This document shows, piece by piece, positions 6,130-11,563 of a stretch of DNA of 11,563 nucleotides. Origin of the DNA: CAKSXP01 sp964609305 (GTDB lineage Bacteria; Bacillota; Clostridia; Oscillospirales; Oscillospiraceae); the NCBI GenBank assembly GCA_964609305.1, contig CAZSRK010000065.1:1-11563 (forward strand), given 5' to 3'. Positions within the stretch are counted from its first letter, which is position 1. Each line of letters begins with the position of its first letter. Below the pieces are notes generated by a model. That model did no database searches. It saw nothing but the letters and a program-made list of their open reading frames with translations, and was not told where the DNA came from. A program made the translations under genes and the position numbers.

Positions 6130-6165
6130 AAAAAAGCCGTGACGGGGATGCGTCACGGCTTTTTT
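6130..6165. terminator. Bidirectional Rho-independent terminator
   Basis: A 15-base inverted repeat: A6-GCCGTGACG (6130-6144), a six-base loop, and CGTCACGGC-T6 (6151-6165). It begins two bases beyond the stop of the last NTF2-like gene on the minus strand and also faces sdaAA on the + strand. Its left flank (TGCCTGCAAAAAAGCC) is the last degenerate copy of the 40-bp repeat. Confidence 0.93.
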
Positions 6166-6166
6166 C

Positions 6167-6979
6167 TTATTCAGGGAAGCTTGGGAACTTAGGGTTGGGG
6201 TGTTTGAAAACGACGACCTGCTCCTGGTTGTGTCCGGGCTTCGGTATATACCGCTCGCTCCAGCTCATTGTCCTGTACGGCTCGGGCGGCATCGCGTGCC
6301 ACTGCTGTGTCTGGACAGGGGACAGACTCGCGTGCGAGGGGCCGGGGATGTCGACTTTCGGGTTCCTGGAGCTGACGCCGAACAGAACGCCGGTGTCCAG
6401 CAGGCTGTCCCAGCCCCGGCGGGCAAAGTTGGTAATGTCGACGGAGCCCATGATATCCGGCTGGACAAGATTGGACAGATACAGCCACTGGCCGTCCTCA
6501 TACAGCCAGTCGACGCCGTAACGCTCCCAGAGCCAGTTGCCCCAGCGCTTTTTGTCGCCGTTTATGTTGCTGTAAATAATGCCCGGAGTATAGAAAGAGG
6601 AGCGCGCGCTCATGCCGTCCTCGGCTATCTCGAAGACGAAAGAGCAGACCGTGTGCATGACCATCTCGGCGAGCACACACTCGTCCATCTCCCAGCACTC
6701 GGGATAGGTCGCGGCGACGAGGGCCTTCTTTCCGGCGTGCTGTTTCTTGATGCCGCCGGTCCAGTTTTTGTCCGCATGGTCGGCGCTTATCATGCCGCCG
6801 AAGCCGTGCGTTGCGACGATCTCATTTGCGTGCCTGACGCTCCAGTTGACAGGGCAGGTGCTGCCCTTGCGCTTGTCGCCGTTGGCATGGCAGTATTCGT
6901 GCAGGCCATATTCGGACTCTATCTCCTGATAGGCCTCCGCGGCGTGTATTTTTTCCTCAAGGGTCATATTCTTCTTCAT
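6167..6979 (-). CDS. NTF2/SnoaL-like protein, third of a tandem trio
   Basis: A 270-residue soluble protein, the most diverged of three neighbours. Residues 5-45 form the leading helix (EKIHAAEAYQEIESEYGLHEYCHANGD, given here as EKIHAAEAYQEI onward). From about 100 come strands typical of the NTF2 barrel. Residues ~130-175 align with its sisters: ARSSFYTPG, an N-W-rich bridge, then VDWLYEDGQWLYLSNL, equivalent to their DFxxExDGWKIWHL. The C-terminus again holds a P-PEPYRTMSWSERY segment, matching the sisters' PxPYxTFADT. NTF2/SnoaL proteins include dehydratases, cyclases and isomerases as well as non-catalytic binders; this one has Y-C-H-A-N-G-D in the first helix, where dehydratases often place Tyr/Asp, but no reaction can be claimed. 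The ATG lies three bases after the previous stop, with AAGGAGG in the end of the preceding gene, so translation is coupled. Confidence 0.85.
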   Translation of the reverse strand: MKKNMTLEEKIHAAEAYQEIESEYGLHEYCHANGDKRKGSTCPVNWSVRHANEIVATHGFGGMISADHADKNWTGGIKKQHAGKKALVAATYPECWEMDECVLAEMVMHTVCSFVFEIAEDGMSARSSFYTPGIIYSNINGDKKRWGNWLWERYGVDWLYEDGQWLYLSNLVQPDIMGSVDITNFARRGWDSLLDTGVLFGVSSRNPKVDIPGPSHASLSPVQTQQWHAMPPEPYRTMSWSERYIPKPGHNQEQVVVFKHPNPKFPSFPE

Positions 6980-6982
6980 CGA

Positions 6983-7669
6983 TTAGCCCTCCTTCTTAGG
7001 ATTACCATCGGCTCCGGCGCTGACGGTGTCGGCAAAGGTGTCATAGGGCGTCGGCATGCAGGGGTAATCGTAGTAGTTATAGCGGTTGATATACGCCTCC
7101 ATCGGAATGGTGGGGGTACCAAAGGCCTCCTTGACCGGGTCAAAGAAATCCTCGGGGTCGTCGACATCGCGCTCCTCATAATCCGCGCCCGGGGCGCTGA
7201 CAAAGTCGGTGCCGATGAACAGATGCCAGATCTTCCAGCCGTCCTCCTCCAGGATGAAGTCTATGCCCAGCTTTTCGGCTATCCAGAAGGCCTTGACCTC
7301 CCCATCGCCGTAGTTTTGCGTCTCCTCGGAGATGGCGTACCACAGGTGCTGGCTGGTCTTGCGGTCCTTTGCCACCTCGCCGCACCAGGTGGTCAGAGGG
7401 TGCATAAAGCTGTAACCGACCGGGTCGCTCTTGGCATAACGGGCATAGAGCTTGCGTATCTCGTCCATGCCGACGTAATAGCCCCAGTTGCGGCCGAAGG
7501 ATGCGGTCTTCATGTTCTCCGGATCCTTGACCCAGAGCTCGTCAAGCTCGCGCTCCCACTCATTATTTGCCTCCAGAAAACTGCGTTTATGCGCTATATC
7601 CTTGCAGTCCTCGAGGTCCCATACTCTGTTTATGCGCTCTTCGAGCGATTCGTTGTAAACTTTCGGCAT
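6983..7669 (-). CDS. NTF2/SnoaL-like protein, second of a tandem trio
   Basis: A 228-residue soluble protein. The first helix (residues 8-45) is acidic and lacks an obvious catalytic Tyr/Asp pair. It is followed by NWGYYVGMDEIRKLY (about 62-76), the small-helix entry of the SnoaL fold, then SQHLWYAISEE (about 108-118), and the two barrel strands ending in LGIDFILEEDGWKIWHLF (about 134-151). The C-terminal extension of ~70 residues ends in MPTPYDTFADTVSAG. The same elements occur in the same order in the gene upstream (GYYVGLEAIRGHY, GLWYTVG, DGWKIWHLL, IPEPYVTFADT), so the two are paralogs. The start is supported by GGGGAGGAAAG before the ATG; the intergenic gap is 15 bases. No signal peptide. 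Function unknown; a shared multi-subunit enzyme or heteromer is possible. Confidence 0.88.
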   Translation of the reverse strand: MPKVYNESLEERINRVWDLEDCKDIAHKRSFLEANNEWERELDELWVKDPENMKTASFGRNWGYYVGMDEIRKLYARYAKSDPVGYSFMHPLTTWCGEVAKDRKTSQHLWYAISEETQNYGDGEVKAFWIAEKLGIDFILEEDGWKIWHLFIGTDFVSAPGADYEERDVDDPEDFFDPVKEAFGTPTIPMEAYINRYNYYDYPCMPTPYDTFADTVSAGADGNPKKEG

Positions 7670-7684
7670 TGATCTTTCCTCCCC

Positions 7685-8422
7685 TCAAAGTCCGTAGCTG
7701 AAGGTATCCGCAAACGTGACGTAGGGCTCGGGAATCCGCGGCCCGCCGGTGTATTCCCTTTCGGGACTGTATGCGGTGTATATATTTTTTTCGACGGTCG
7801 GCGTGGGCAGCGTGAGCCCGGCAAGCCCGGCGAATTCGGGCAGCGGCGGATATTTGCACTCGCGGTCGGTGACCCAGTTCTGGCCGCAGGGGGTGGTCAG
7901 TTCCTCAAGATCGAGCAGGTGCCAGATCTTCCAGCCGTCCGATTCCCTGACGAAGTCCGCCACCATGAAGCCGTAACCCCAGGTGGAGTGGGGGCCGACC
8001 TCGGTTATATCGTTGTCACAGCCCACGGTGTACCACAGGCCCTTTGCCGTCTTGCCGTCCTCGGCCTGTACGATGTAGCAGTTGGCCAGAGCGTCGATGA
8101 TCAGGGAGCCGACGCCGTGCAGCTCTATATCGCTGAACTGGCCGAGATACTCGGGAAAACGGGCTTTCATGGCCTGCGACTGGATCTCGACATTCGCGGT
8201 GACAGCGTCGTAATGGCCGCGTATGGCCTCCAGCCCGACATAATAGCCGTTGTTGAGGCCAAGCGTGGGCTCCGGGGTTTCCTTAGCCCAATAGGAATCG
8301 ACGATCTCATCGTCGCGGCGCAGCAGCTTGAAGTTGGTAAAACGGCCCATGAGATTTCGTATCTCGATGCGGTCTATGTACCTGTCTGCAAGCTGTTCCG
8401 CAGAGAATTTGCGTTTGAACAT
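7685..8422 (-). CDS. NTF2/SnoaL-like protein, first of a tandem trio
   Basis: A 245-residue soluble protein opening the operon. Residues 5-45 form the SnoaL-type helix (DRYIDRIEIRNLMGRF), then NNGYYVGLEAIRGHY. A central part with IELHGVGSLIID and KGLWYTVGCDN follows, and the barrel closes with YGFMVADFVRESDGWKIWHLLDL (given here in part). After ~175 a Pro-rich extension leads to RIPEPYVTFADTFSYGL at the C-terminus, shared with the next gene. The frame stays open upstream to 8539, but the ATG at 8422 is chosen because AAAGGAG stands about seven bases before it and the promoter lies inside the longer version. A TTGACA-17-TAAAAT promoter drives it, with a leader of about 37 bases. Known relatives of the fold include bile-acid and polyketide dehydratases/cyclases; the substrate here is unknown. 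Confidence 0.9.
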   Translation of the reverse strand: MFKRKFSAEQLADRYIDRIEIRNLMGRFTNFKLLRRDDEIVDSYWAKETPEPTLGLNNGYYVGLEAIRGHYDAVTANVEIQSQAMKARFPEYLGQFSDIELHGVGSLIIDALANCYIVQAEDGKTAKGLWYTVGCDNDITEVGPHSTWGYGFMVADFVRESDGWKIWHLLDLEELTTPCGQNWVTDRECKYPPLPEFAGLAGLTLPTPTVEKNIYTAYSPEREYTGGPRIPEPYVTFADTFSYGL

Positions 8423-8465
8423 TTTCAGGCTCCTTTCATTCTTCCTTGCTCGGAAATTAATTACT

Positions 8466-8494
8466 ATTTTAAGTTTAGCATGATTAAATGTCAA
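8466..8494 (-). promoter_or_regulatory. Sigma-A-type promoter of the NTF2-like operon
   Basis: On the minus strand TTGACA (8494-8489), a 17-base spacer and TAAAAT (8471-8466). The -35 is perfect and the -10 is five of six. Transcription should begin near 8459, giving a short leader before the ATG at 8422. The spacer contains ATGCTAAA, also present in the promoter region of the nitroreductase operon. Confidence 0.85.
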
Positions 8495-8577
8495 TAATAT
8501 AGATATAAATTTCTGAATACCGGCCCTGATTTTATGCAAAACGCTAAATTTTCATAGCTAAAAGCGCAAAAGCGCAT

Positions 8578-8620
8578 AAAAGTCCCGGTATCCGACCTGA
8601 GGACGGATACCGGGGCTTTT
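8578..8620. terminator. Hairpin terminator after the metallo-hydrolase gene
   Basis: CCCGGTATCCG (8584-8594) pairs with CGGATACCGGG (8604-8614) around a nine-base loop, extended by A4-G and C-T4 ends with one imperfect position. It sits 17 bases beyond the stop of the minus-strand metallo-hydrolase and insulates the NTF2-like promoter. The T tract is short (four), so it may be only partly efficient. Confidence 0.75.
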
Positions 8621-8636
8621 GTATTTTCCGAAAGGT

Positions 8637-9500
8637 TCACTGTCCGCTTTCGCGGATGAGCATGGGTATCATATTGCTCAGGTTGAGCATGAACGCGGCC
8701 TCGGGCTGGTACAGGGCCTGCTCCTCGGTATAATACTTGTCCTTGAACTCTGCCATGAGCTGTTCCACGCTTTTGCCGGCACGATAACCCTCCGCCACGG
8801 TGCGGAAGGTCTCCTCATTGGCGCGCCTTGCCATGGGCAGGAAGGTCTTTGCGCGCTGCCCGGTTATGAGCTTATAGTGCGGCAGCAGAATGGCCTCCGG
8901 CGCACATTTTTCAGCGCGGTCGATGGAATCGAGCGTCATCTGGCAGCCGACAAGATACGCGGGCATTACGACGGGGCTGTCGCCCATCGTGCCATAGGTC
9001 TCACAGGCAAGCAGCAGCTTTTCCTCCGGAGAGAAAAACGCAATCGAGCATTTCGTGTGTCCGGGAGCAGCCAGCACCTCCAGCGTGATGTCGCCAAGAG
9101 GTAGCACGTCGCCGTCGCTGACAGGCAGGTCGACGGAGAGCTCGTCCAGCAGGTTCTCATAGCCGTCAACGCCCCACTGGCGCGCTGCGTTGTCGTTCAT
9201 CTCGCGCATGGTTTTTATCGCGCTGGGCTTTTTGAAAACGCCGGCGGCGTATTCCGTCGCGACCACCTGAGCCTCGGGCCAGGTGCGCTTGCACAGCGGG
9301 CTGCCGGAGACATGGTCATAGTGAGAATGTGTCAGCAGTATGTAGCGCAGACGGCGTCCGCCGAGCGCATTTTTGAGCTTTTCCACCATCTCGCCGGCGC
9401 AGAATGCATATCCGGAGTCGACAAGTGCGGCCTCCTGCCCGGTCCTGAGAAGGAACGCGTCGCCACCCGGGCGCGCGCCGACGTTGATTATATCGTACAT
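8637..9500 (-). CDS. Metallo-beta-lactamase-fold hydrolase
   Basis: A 287-residue soluble protein. The zinc-binding signature is clear: THSHYDHVSG gives H58-x-H60-x-D62-H63. H148 lies in APGHT and the last ligand H208 in LLPHYKL. The position that is usually a bridging Asp reads ACETYG, so E167 may stand in for it, which is unusual. The C-terminal ~75 residues (QRAKTFLPMARRANEETFRTV onward, in part) form a helical extension resembling those of MBL hydrolases acting on thioesters, lactones or phosphodiesters. The start is the ATG at 9500: GAGG lies seven bases upstream (an ATG two codons earlier is too close to it), and the longer open frame to 9686 would cover the promoter. It has its own promoter and terminator. 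Substrate unknown; family call secure. Confidence 0.93.
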   Translation of the reverse strand: MYDIINVGARPGGDAFLLRTGQEAALVDSGYAFCAGEMVEKLKNALGGRRLRYILLTHSHYDHVSGSPLCKRTWPEAQVVATEYAAGVFKKPSAIKTMREMNDNAARQWGVDGYENLLDELSVDLPVSDGDVLPLGDITLEVLAAPGHTKCSIAFFSPEEKLLLACETYGTMGDSPVVMPAYLVGCQMTLDSIDRAEKCAPEAILLPHYKLITGQRAKTFLPMARRANEETFRTVAEGYRAGKSVEQLMAEFKDKYYTEEQALYQPEAAFMLNLSNMIPMLIRESGQ

Positions 9501-9552
9501 TGTCATACCTCGTAAAAAGAATATCGGCGCGGCGTGATAAGCGGCGCGCCAG

Positions 9553-9577
9553 GGCATATTATAAACAATAATATGCC
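9553..9577. promoter_or_regulatory. Perfect 10+10 palindrome over the hydrolase promoter (candidate operator)
   Basis: GGCATATTAT, loop AAACA, then ATAATATGCC, an exact reverse complement. It covers the whole -10 hexamer and most of the spacer of the hydrolase promoter. The position is right for a dimeric repressor that blocks RNA polymerase. No T tract follows, so it is not a terminator. Confidence 0.6.
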
Positions 9578-9586
9578 GGCCGTCAA
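9558..9586 (-). promoter_or_regulatory. Sigma-A-type promoter of the metallo-hydrolase gene
   Basis: On the minus strand TTGACG (9586-9581), a 17-base spacer and a perfect TATAAT (9563-9558). The expected start is near 9551, giving about 50 bases of leader before the ATG at 9500. Confidence 0.85.
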
Positions 9587-9792
9587 ATACGCAGAGAGAT
9601 TTCAGAGCTTTTTCTGCGGGCCGGGCAGGGAAAAGCCACGCCGCTCCGCCGGGCCGTTTGACTGCGCAGGATACGGGAGAGGGCAACCTGTGTAATGAAC
9701 GTAGCTATGCGAAAAAATGCAGCAGTTTGCCCGTGCGCAGAACCAGTGTGCAAAGTCTGGAGCGGATAGTTTGTGCAAAAGTGCCGCAGCGC

Positions 9793-9825
9793 AAAAACCG
9801 TCCGCGGAAAACTCTCCGCGGACGG
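9793..9825 (-). terminator. Rho-independent terminator of the lipoprotein gene
   Basis: A perfect 11-base stem, CCGTCCGCGGA / TCCGCGGACGG, with a six-base loop and T5 on the minus strand. It starts about 28 bases after the reconstructed stop of the RCC1-like lipoprotein at 9854-9856, which supports that stop as the true gene end. The ~200 bases from 9587 to 9792 show no gene. Confidence 0.92.
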
Positions 9826-9853
9826 TCGATGCATTTTTAAGTATGGCAGACAG

Positions 9854-10186
9854 CTATTGCGTATCGGGCAGGCGGATTCCGTCAACAGGGATGGCCGCCA
9901 TCCCATCCCCGGCGGGCTGCACAGCGCAGAGTGCGCCAAGTTCATCCGAGCGCCAGCCAACAGTCCGATTTGACCGCGGCGGACAGCCGGCTGCCCGCGG
10001 AGGCGAGCACGACGTCGTCAAGAAGGCTTACGGGTTCGTCTACAGCAGAGTATGTGCCGTTTCCGATCTGTCCTTTTGAATTATTCTGTCCAGCTCCCCA
10101 CAGTGTGCCGTCCCCGTCGACGGCCAGCCAGTATCCGTTTCCGGCCCAGACCTGAGTCACGCCGCTCATCAGCGCCTCAGGCTCCC
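9854..10186 (-). pseudogene. Frame-shifted remainder of the RCC1-like lipoprotein
   Basis: The protein continues past the early stop in a shifted frame from about 10200 to 9960: VTQVWAGNGYWLAVDGDG, then LWGAGQNNSKGQIGNGT, a textbook RCC1 blade, and SLLDDVVLASAGSRLSAAVKSD. It then returns to the original frame for GWRSDELGALCAVQPAGDG and ends LPDTQ with TAG 9854-9856. The first shift is a one-base deficit at the A4 run 10199-10202 (T4 on the coding strand); the second, near 9955-9968, restores the first frame. The terminator just beyond agrees with this end. The two shifts cancel, so the full gene would code for about 270 residues. Confidence 0.8.
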
Positions 10187-10666
10187 TCACTGAGGAGGAA
10201 AAGCGCCGAGAACGCCCCCGGAATCTACAGCCAGAAGCTCCGTGCCACTGACTCCGGCGGATATAACGCCGTCCATGAGCTTTACGGGAGCGTCCGCGTA
10301 ACAGTGTTCGGATACGGGCGGAGAGCCGATCATCCACAGCGAACCGTCCTGCCCCAGCATGAGAGCGGACGTATCGCCGGAAAATACCGATTTCACGTCC
10401 TCGACGAGCGCCTCCGGCTCTAGAACAGGCTTGTCGCCCACGCCGGAATAGCCGGAGCTTATCCCAACACTCTCATAGCTGAGATCAAAACCCCAATATA
10501 GCGCGTCGCCGGAAACGTCCACGGCAAGATTAAACAGTTCCCCCGCGGCAACCGTGAAAGCGGAGGGCATTTCTAGCTCTGCTTTTTCTGCACAACCGCC
10601 AAAGGAGAGCGTAAGAAGAGCGAAAAAGCATATAGCTGTGATTAAAATCGAAAATTTACGGTTCAT
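10187..10666 (-). CDS. RCC1/beta-propeller-repeat lipoprotein, N-terminal open part
   Basis: 159 residues are read before a premature TGA at 10189-10187. Residues 1-25 are a lipoprotein signal peptide: NRK, a hydrophobic core (ILITAICFFALLTL), then SFGGC with C25 as the lipid-carrying residue (Phe at -3 is slightly off consensus). The remainder shows weak RCC1-type propeller blades about 45-50 residues apart, each centred on G/D-x-L/V-x-W-like strands: GDALYWGF, QDGSLWMIGS, then SGGVLGAF at the break. Such surface-anchored RCC1-repeat proteins of Clostridia act in binding, not catalysis, as far as known. GGAGGG stands five to six bases before the ATG. A small ORF and a promoter with a long leader lie upstream. 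Further blades lie downstream in a shifted frame (separate entry). Confidence 0.8.
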   Translation of the reverse strand: MNRKFSILITAICFFALLTLSFGGCAEKAELEMPSAFTVAAGELFNLAVDVSGDALYWGFDLSYESVGISSGYSGVGDKPVLEPEALVEDVKSVFSGDTSALMLGQDGSLWMIGSPPVSEHCYADAPVKLMDGVISAGVSGTELLAVDSGGVLGAFPPQ

Positions 10667-10682
10667 AGCATCCCTCCAGTAA

Positions 10683-10760
10683 TTACGCGGGAATGTTATT
10701 AAGCCCTTTCGCAGGTACTGCCCTCATAACGTTAGGACGGTTTATGATAAAGCTGTCCAT
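10683..10760 (-). CDS. Possible 25-residue leader peptide
   Basis: A small ORF beginning MDSFIINRPNVMRA and ending KGLNNIPA, with TAA at 10685-10683. AGAGGTGA stands five bases before its ATG, a better ribosome site than chance would often give. It ends 16 bases before the lipoprotein ATG and lies in the same ~180-base leader transcript. It has no Cys, no hydrophobic signal and no run of one amino acid of the kind seen in attenuators. It could be a translationally coupled leader, a small secreted peptide precursor, or chance. Confidence 0.4.
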   Translation of the reverse strand: MDSFIINRPNVMRAVPAKGLNNIPA

Positions 10761-10853
10761 GGGAATCACCTCTGCTTGCAGAAAACAGTTCTCTTCTGGT
10801 TTTACCTTCACCGGTGCGATAAAATTAATAGTAGCGGATATTGCTCCAATGAT

Positions 10854-10882
10854 ATTATACAACGATTAGCCTTGAAAATCAA
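10854..10882 (-). promoter_or_regulatory. Promoter of the leader ORF/lipoprotein transcript
   Basis: On the minus strand TTGATT (10882-10877), a 17-base spacer and a perfect TATAAT (10859-10854). The transcript would start near 10847, about 87 bases before the small ORF and 180 before the lipoprotein ATG, an unusually long leader. The rest of the ~310-base interval between feoB and the lipoprotein holds only this leader and the feoB terminator. Confidence 0.75.
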
Positions 10883-10925
10883 GACCAAAAGTGTATTTTG
10901 CACAAAAACTTGGCGCAGAAAGGCG

Positions 10926-10974
10926 AAAAAAACCCGTCCGATATCGCCGGGAGAGGCGGGATACCGGACGGGGC
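10926..10974 (-). terminator. Rho-independent terminator of feoB
   Basis: On the minus strand CCCGTCCG (10972-10965) pairs with CGGACGGG (10940-10933), with a further partly paired inner arm (TATC/GATA), and is followed by T7. It lies directly after the feoB stop at 10979-10977. Confidence 0.9.
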
Positions 10975-10976
10975 TG

Positions 10977-11563
10977 TTATAGGAAAACGCAGCCTATCGT
11001 GTAGATCAAAAATGATACGATATAGGCCACGGCAAGCTGCCAGCCGATGCATGCGAGGGTGTACTTCGTGCTGGCCATCTCCTTGCGTATGGCGGAGACC
11101 GCCGCGACGCAGGGTATGTACAGCAATATAAAAACCAGGAAAGCATAGGCCGCAAGCGGTGTTGCGAAGCTGTCGCCCAGGGCGGAGGCCACCACATCGC
11201 CCGAGGCGGTCAGGCTGAAGCCGTAAAACATCGAAAGCGAAGCGACGACGGCCTCCTTCGCGACAAGACCGGTCAGAAGCGCGACCGCCGCCTGCCATGT
11301 GCCGAAGCCCAGGGGCTTGAATACGGGCGCTATAAAGCCTCCAATGGAGCCTAGCAGGCTCTCCGACGGGTCCGAAACTATATTAAGGCGCGCGTCAAAA
11401 TTCTGAAGGAACCAGAGCAGCACGCTCATTGCAAGGATAAGCGTACCGGCCTTCACGAGAAAGCCGCGGACCTTCTCCCATACGTGGCGCAGCGTGTTCC
11501 TGGCGGAGGTCAGGCGGTACGGCGGCAGCTCCAGCACGAAAGCAGCCGTGTCGCCGCGAAAGA
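10977..11563 (-). CDS. feoB: Ferrous iron transport protein B, C-terminal 194 residues (cut by window edge)
   Basis: The C-terminal membrane part of the FeoB Fe(II) transporter; the GTPase domain lies beyond the right edge. The frame is open to the edge and begins FRGDTAAFVLELPPYRLTSA, a highly conserved FeoB segment, so the apparent GTG start at 11537 is only an internal codon. Hydrophobic segments follow: FLVKAGTLILAMSVLLWFL, the AAVALLTGLVAKEAVVASL stretch with the conserved GLVAKEAVV, LVFILLYIPCVAAVSAIRKEM carrying the second Gate motif with its Cys (given here in part), and a last helix ending in IGCVFL. The membrane order and end match full-length FeoB proteins. It ends at TAA and has its own terminator, so it closes an upstream operon, probably with feoA-type genes outside the window. 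Confidence 0.95.
   Translation of the reverse strand, partial: FRGDTAAFVLELPPYRLTSARNTLRHVWEKVRGFLVKAGTLILAMSVLLWFLQNFDARLNIVSDPSESLLGSIGGFIAPVFKPLGFGTWQAAVALLTGLVAKEAVVASLSMFYGFSLTASGDVVASALGDSFATPLAAYAFLVFILLYIPCVAAVSAIRKEMASTKYTLACIGWQLAVAYIVSFLIYTIGCVFL

Larger units (their letters stand above)
5885..6130. repeat. Tandem array of 40-bp repeats interrupted by the assembly gap
   Basis: The full unit begins GGGGAGCAGCGGCGCCTGTA and continues TGCCTGCAAAAAGCCCTAGA. One complete unit lies at 5910-5949, followed by 13 bases of the next before the gap. After the gap come one complete unit at 6063-6102 and 13 bases of another. Degenerate edge units keep CCTGCAAAAA(A)GC at 5889-5902 and at 6124-6134. 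The period of 40 is not a multiple of three and frames rotate, so it is not protein-coding. It lies between convergent sdaAA and the NTF2-like operon. Confidence 0.9.

Noticed and set aside
5885..6130. CRISPR array
   Set aside because: The repeats abut directly with no unique spacers, and no cas gene is present.
5787..6192. Open frames running through the N gap with repeated peptides
   Set aside because: The 40-base period rotates the reading frame and the N stretch artificially joins frames; no start site with ribosome binding.
6200..7672. 490-residue open frame on the + strand
   Set aside because: It lies antisense to the last two NTF2-like genes, has no ribosome site or recognisable motif, and the minus-strand proteins share conserved motifs, which marks the real coding strand.
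8423..8539. 39-residue N-terminal extension of the first NTF2-like gene
   Set aside because: It would include the TTGACA-17-TAAAAT promoter and the ribosome site that fits ATG 8422.
9501..9686. 62-residue N-terminal extension of the metallo-hydrolase
   Set aside because: It would cover the promoter and palindrome; the extension is Arg/Pro/Ala-rich and unlike the fold, which begins at MYDIINVG.
9583..9960. 125-residue minus-strand frame between the hydrolase and the lipoprotein
   Set aside because: It overlaps the lipoprotein end in the wrong frame, runs through a strong terminator and has no ribosome site.

Overview
The window reads as a draft-assembly piece (it holds one 100-N scaffold gap) of a fairly GC-rich anaerobic Firmicute, most likely a Clostridia/Oscillospirales-type gut or sediment bacterium. 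The reasons are strong AGGAGG-type ribosome binding sites, a two-gene oxygen-sensitive iron-sulfur L-serine dehydratase, an iron-sulfur Mo/W-bis-MGD enzyme with a ferredoxin-nitroreductase partner, FeoB, and dense GC-rich hairpin terminators. The taxonomic call is inference.

Layout, left to right. 45-509 (+) is an orphan 154-residue protein ending in a strong terminator. On the minus strand, 3833-613 is a probable three-gene operon: a ferredoxin-nitroreductase fusion, a cytoplasmic DMSO-reductase-family molybdopterin enzyme with a TTG start, and an ArsR/SmtB-type repressor with a complete alpha-5 metal site. The 430 bases between it and the next gene hold a degenerate ~110-bp tandem repeat with near-perfect palindromes; its third unit supplies an extended -10 promoter and a structured leader for sdaAB-sdaAA (+). 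That serine dehydratase pair is damaged: an in-frame TAG interrupts the ACT domain of the beta subunit, and a one-base deficit in a T run separates the alpha subunit from its coupled ATG.

Next comes a non-coding array of 40-bp repeats (gap inside) ending in a shared terminator between convergent genes. Three tandem paralogous NTF2/SnoaL-like genes follow on the minus strand (8422-6167) under a textbook promoter. Upstream is a separately transcribed metallo-beta-lactamase-fold hydrolase whose -10 lies inside a perfect 10+10 palindrome. Then come an RCC1/beta-propeller lipoprotein gene broken by two mutually compensating frameshifts, preceded by a small leader ORF, and finally the C-terminal end of feoB running off the right edge.

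Working together: the nitroreductase-ferredoxin protein plausibly feeds electrons to the Mo/W enzyme, with the ArsR protein controlling the operon. The NTF2-like trio and the hydrolase look like an accessory small-molecule pathway of unknown substrate. The least described parts are the NTF2-like trio, the 110-bp and 40-bp repeat arrays, and the orphan protein at the left edge.
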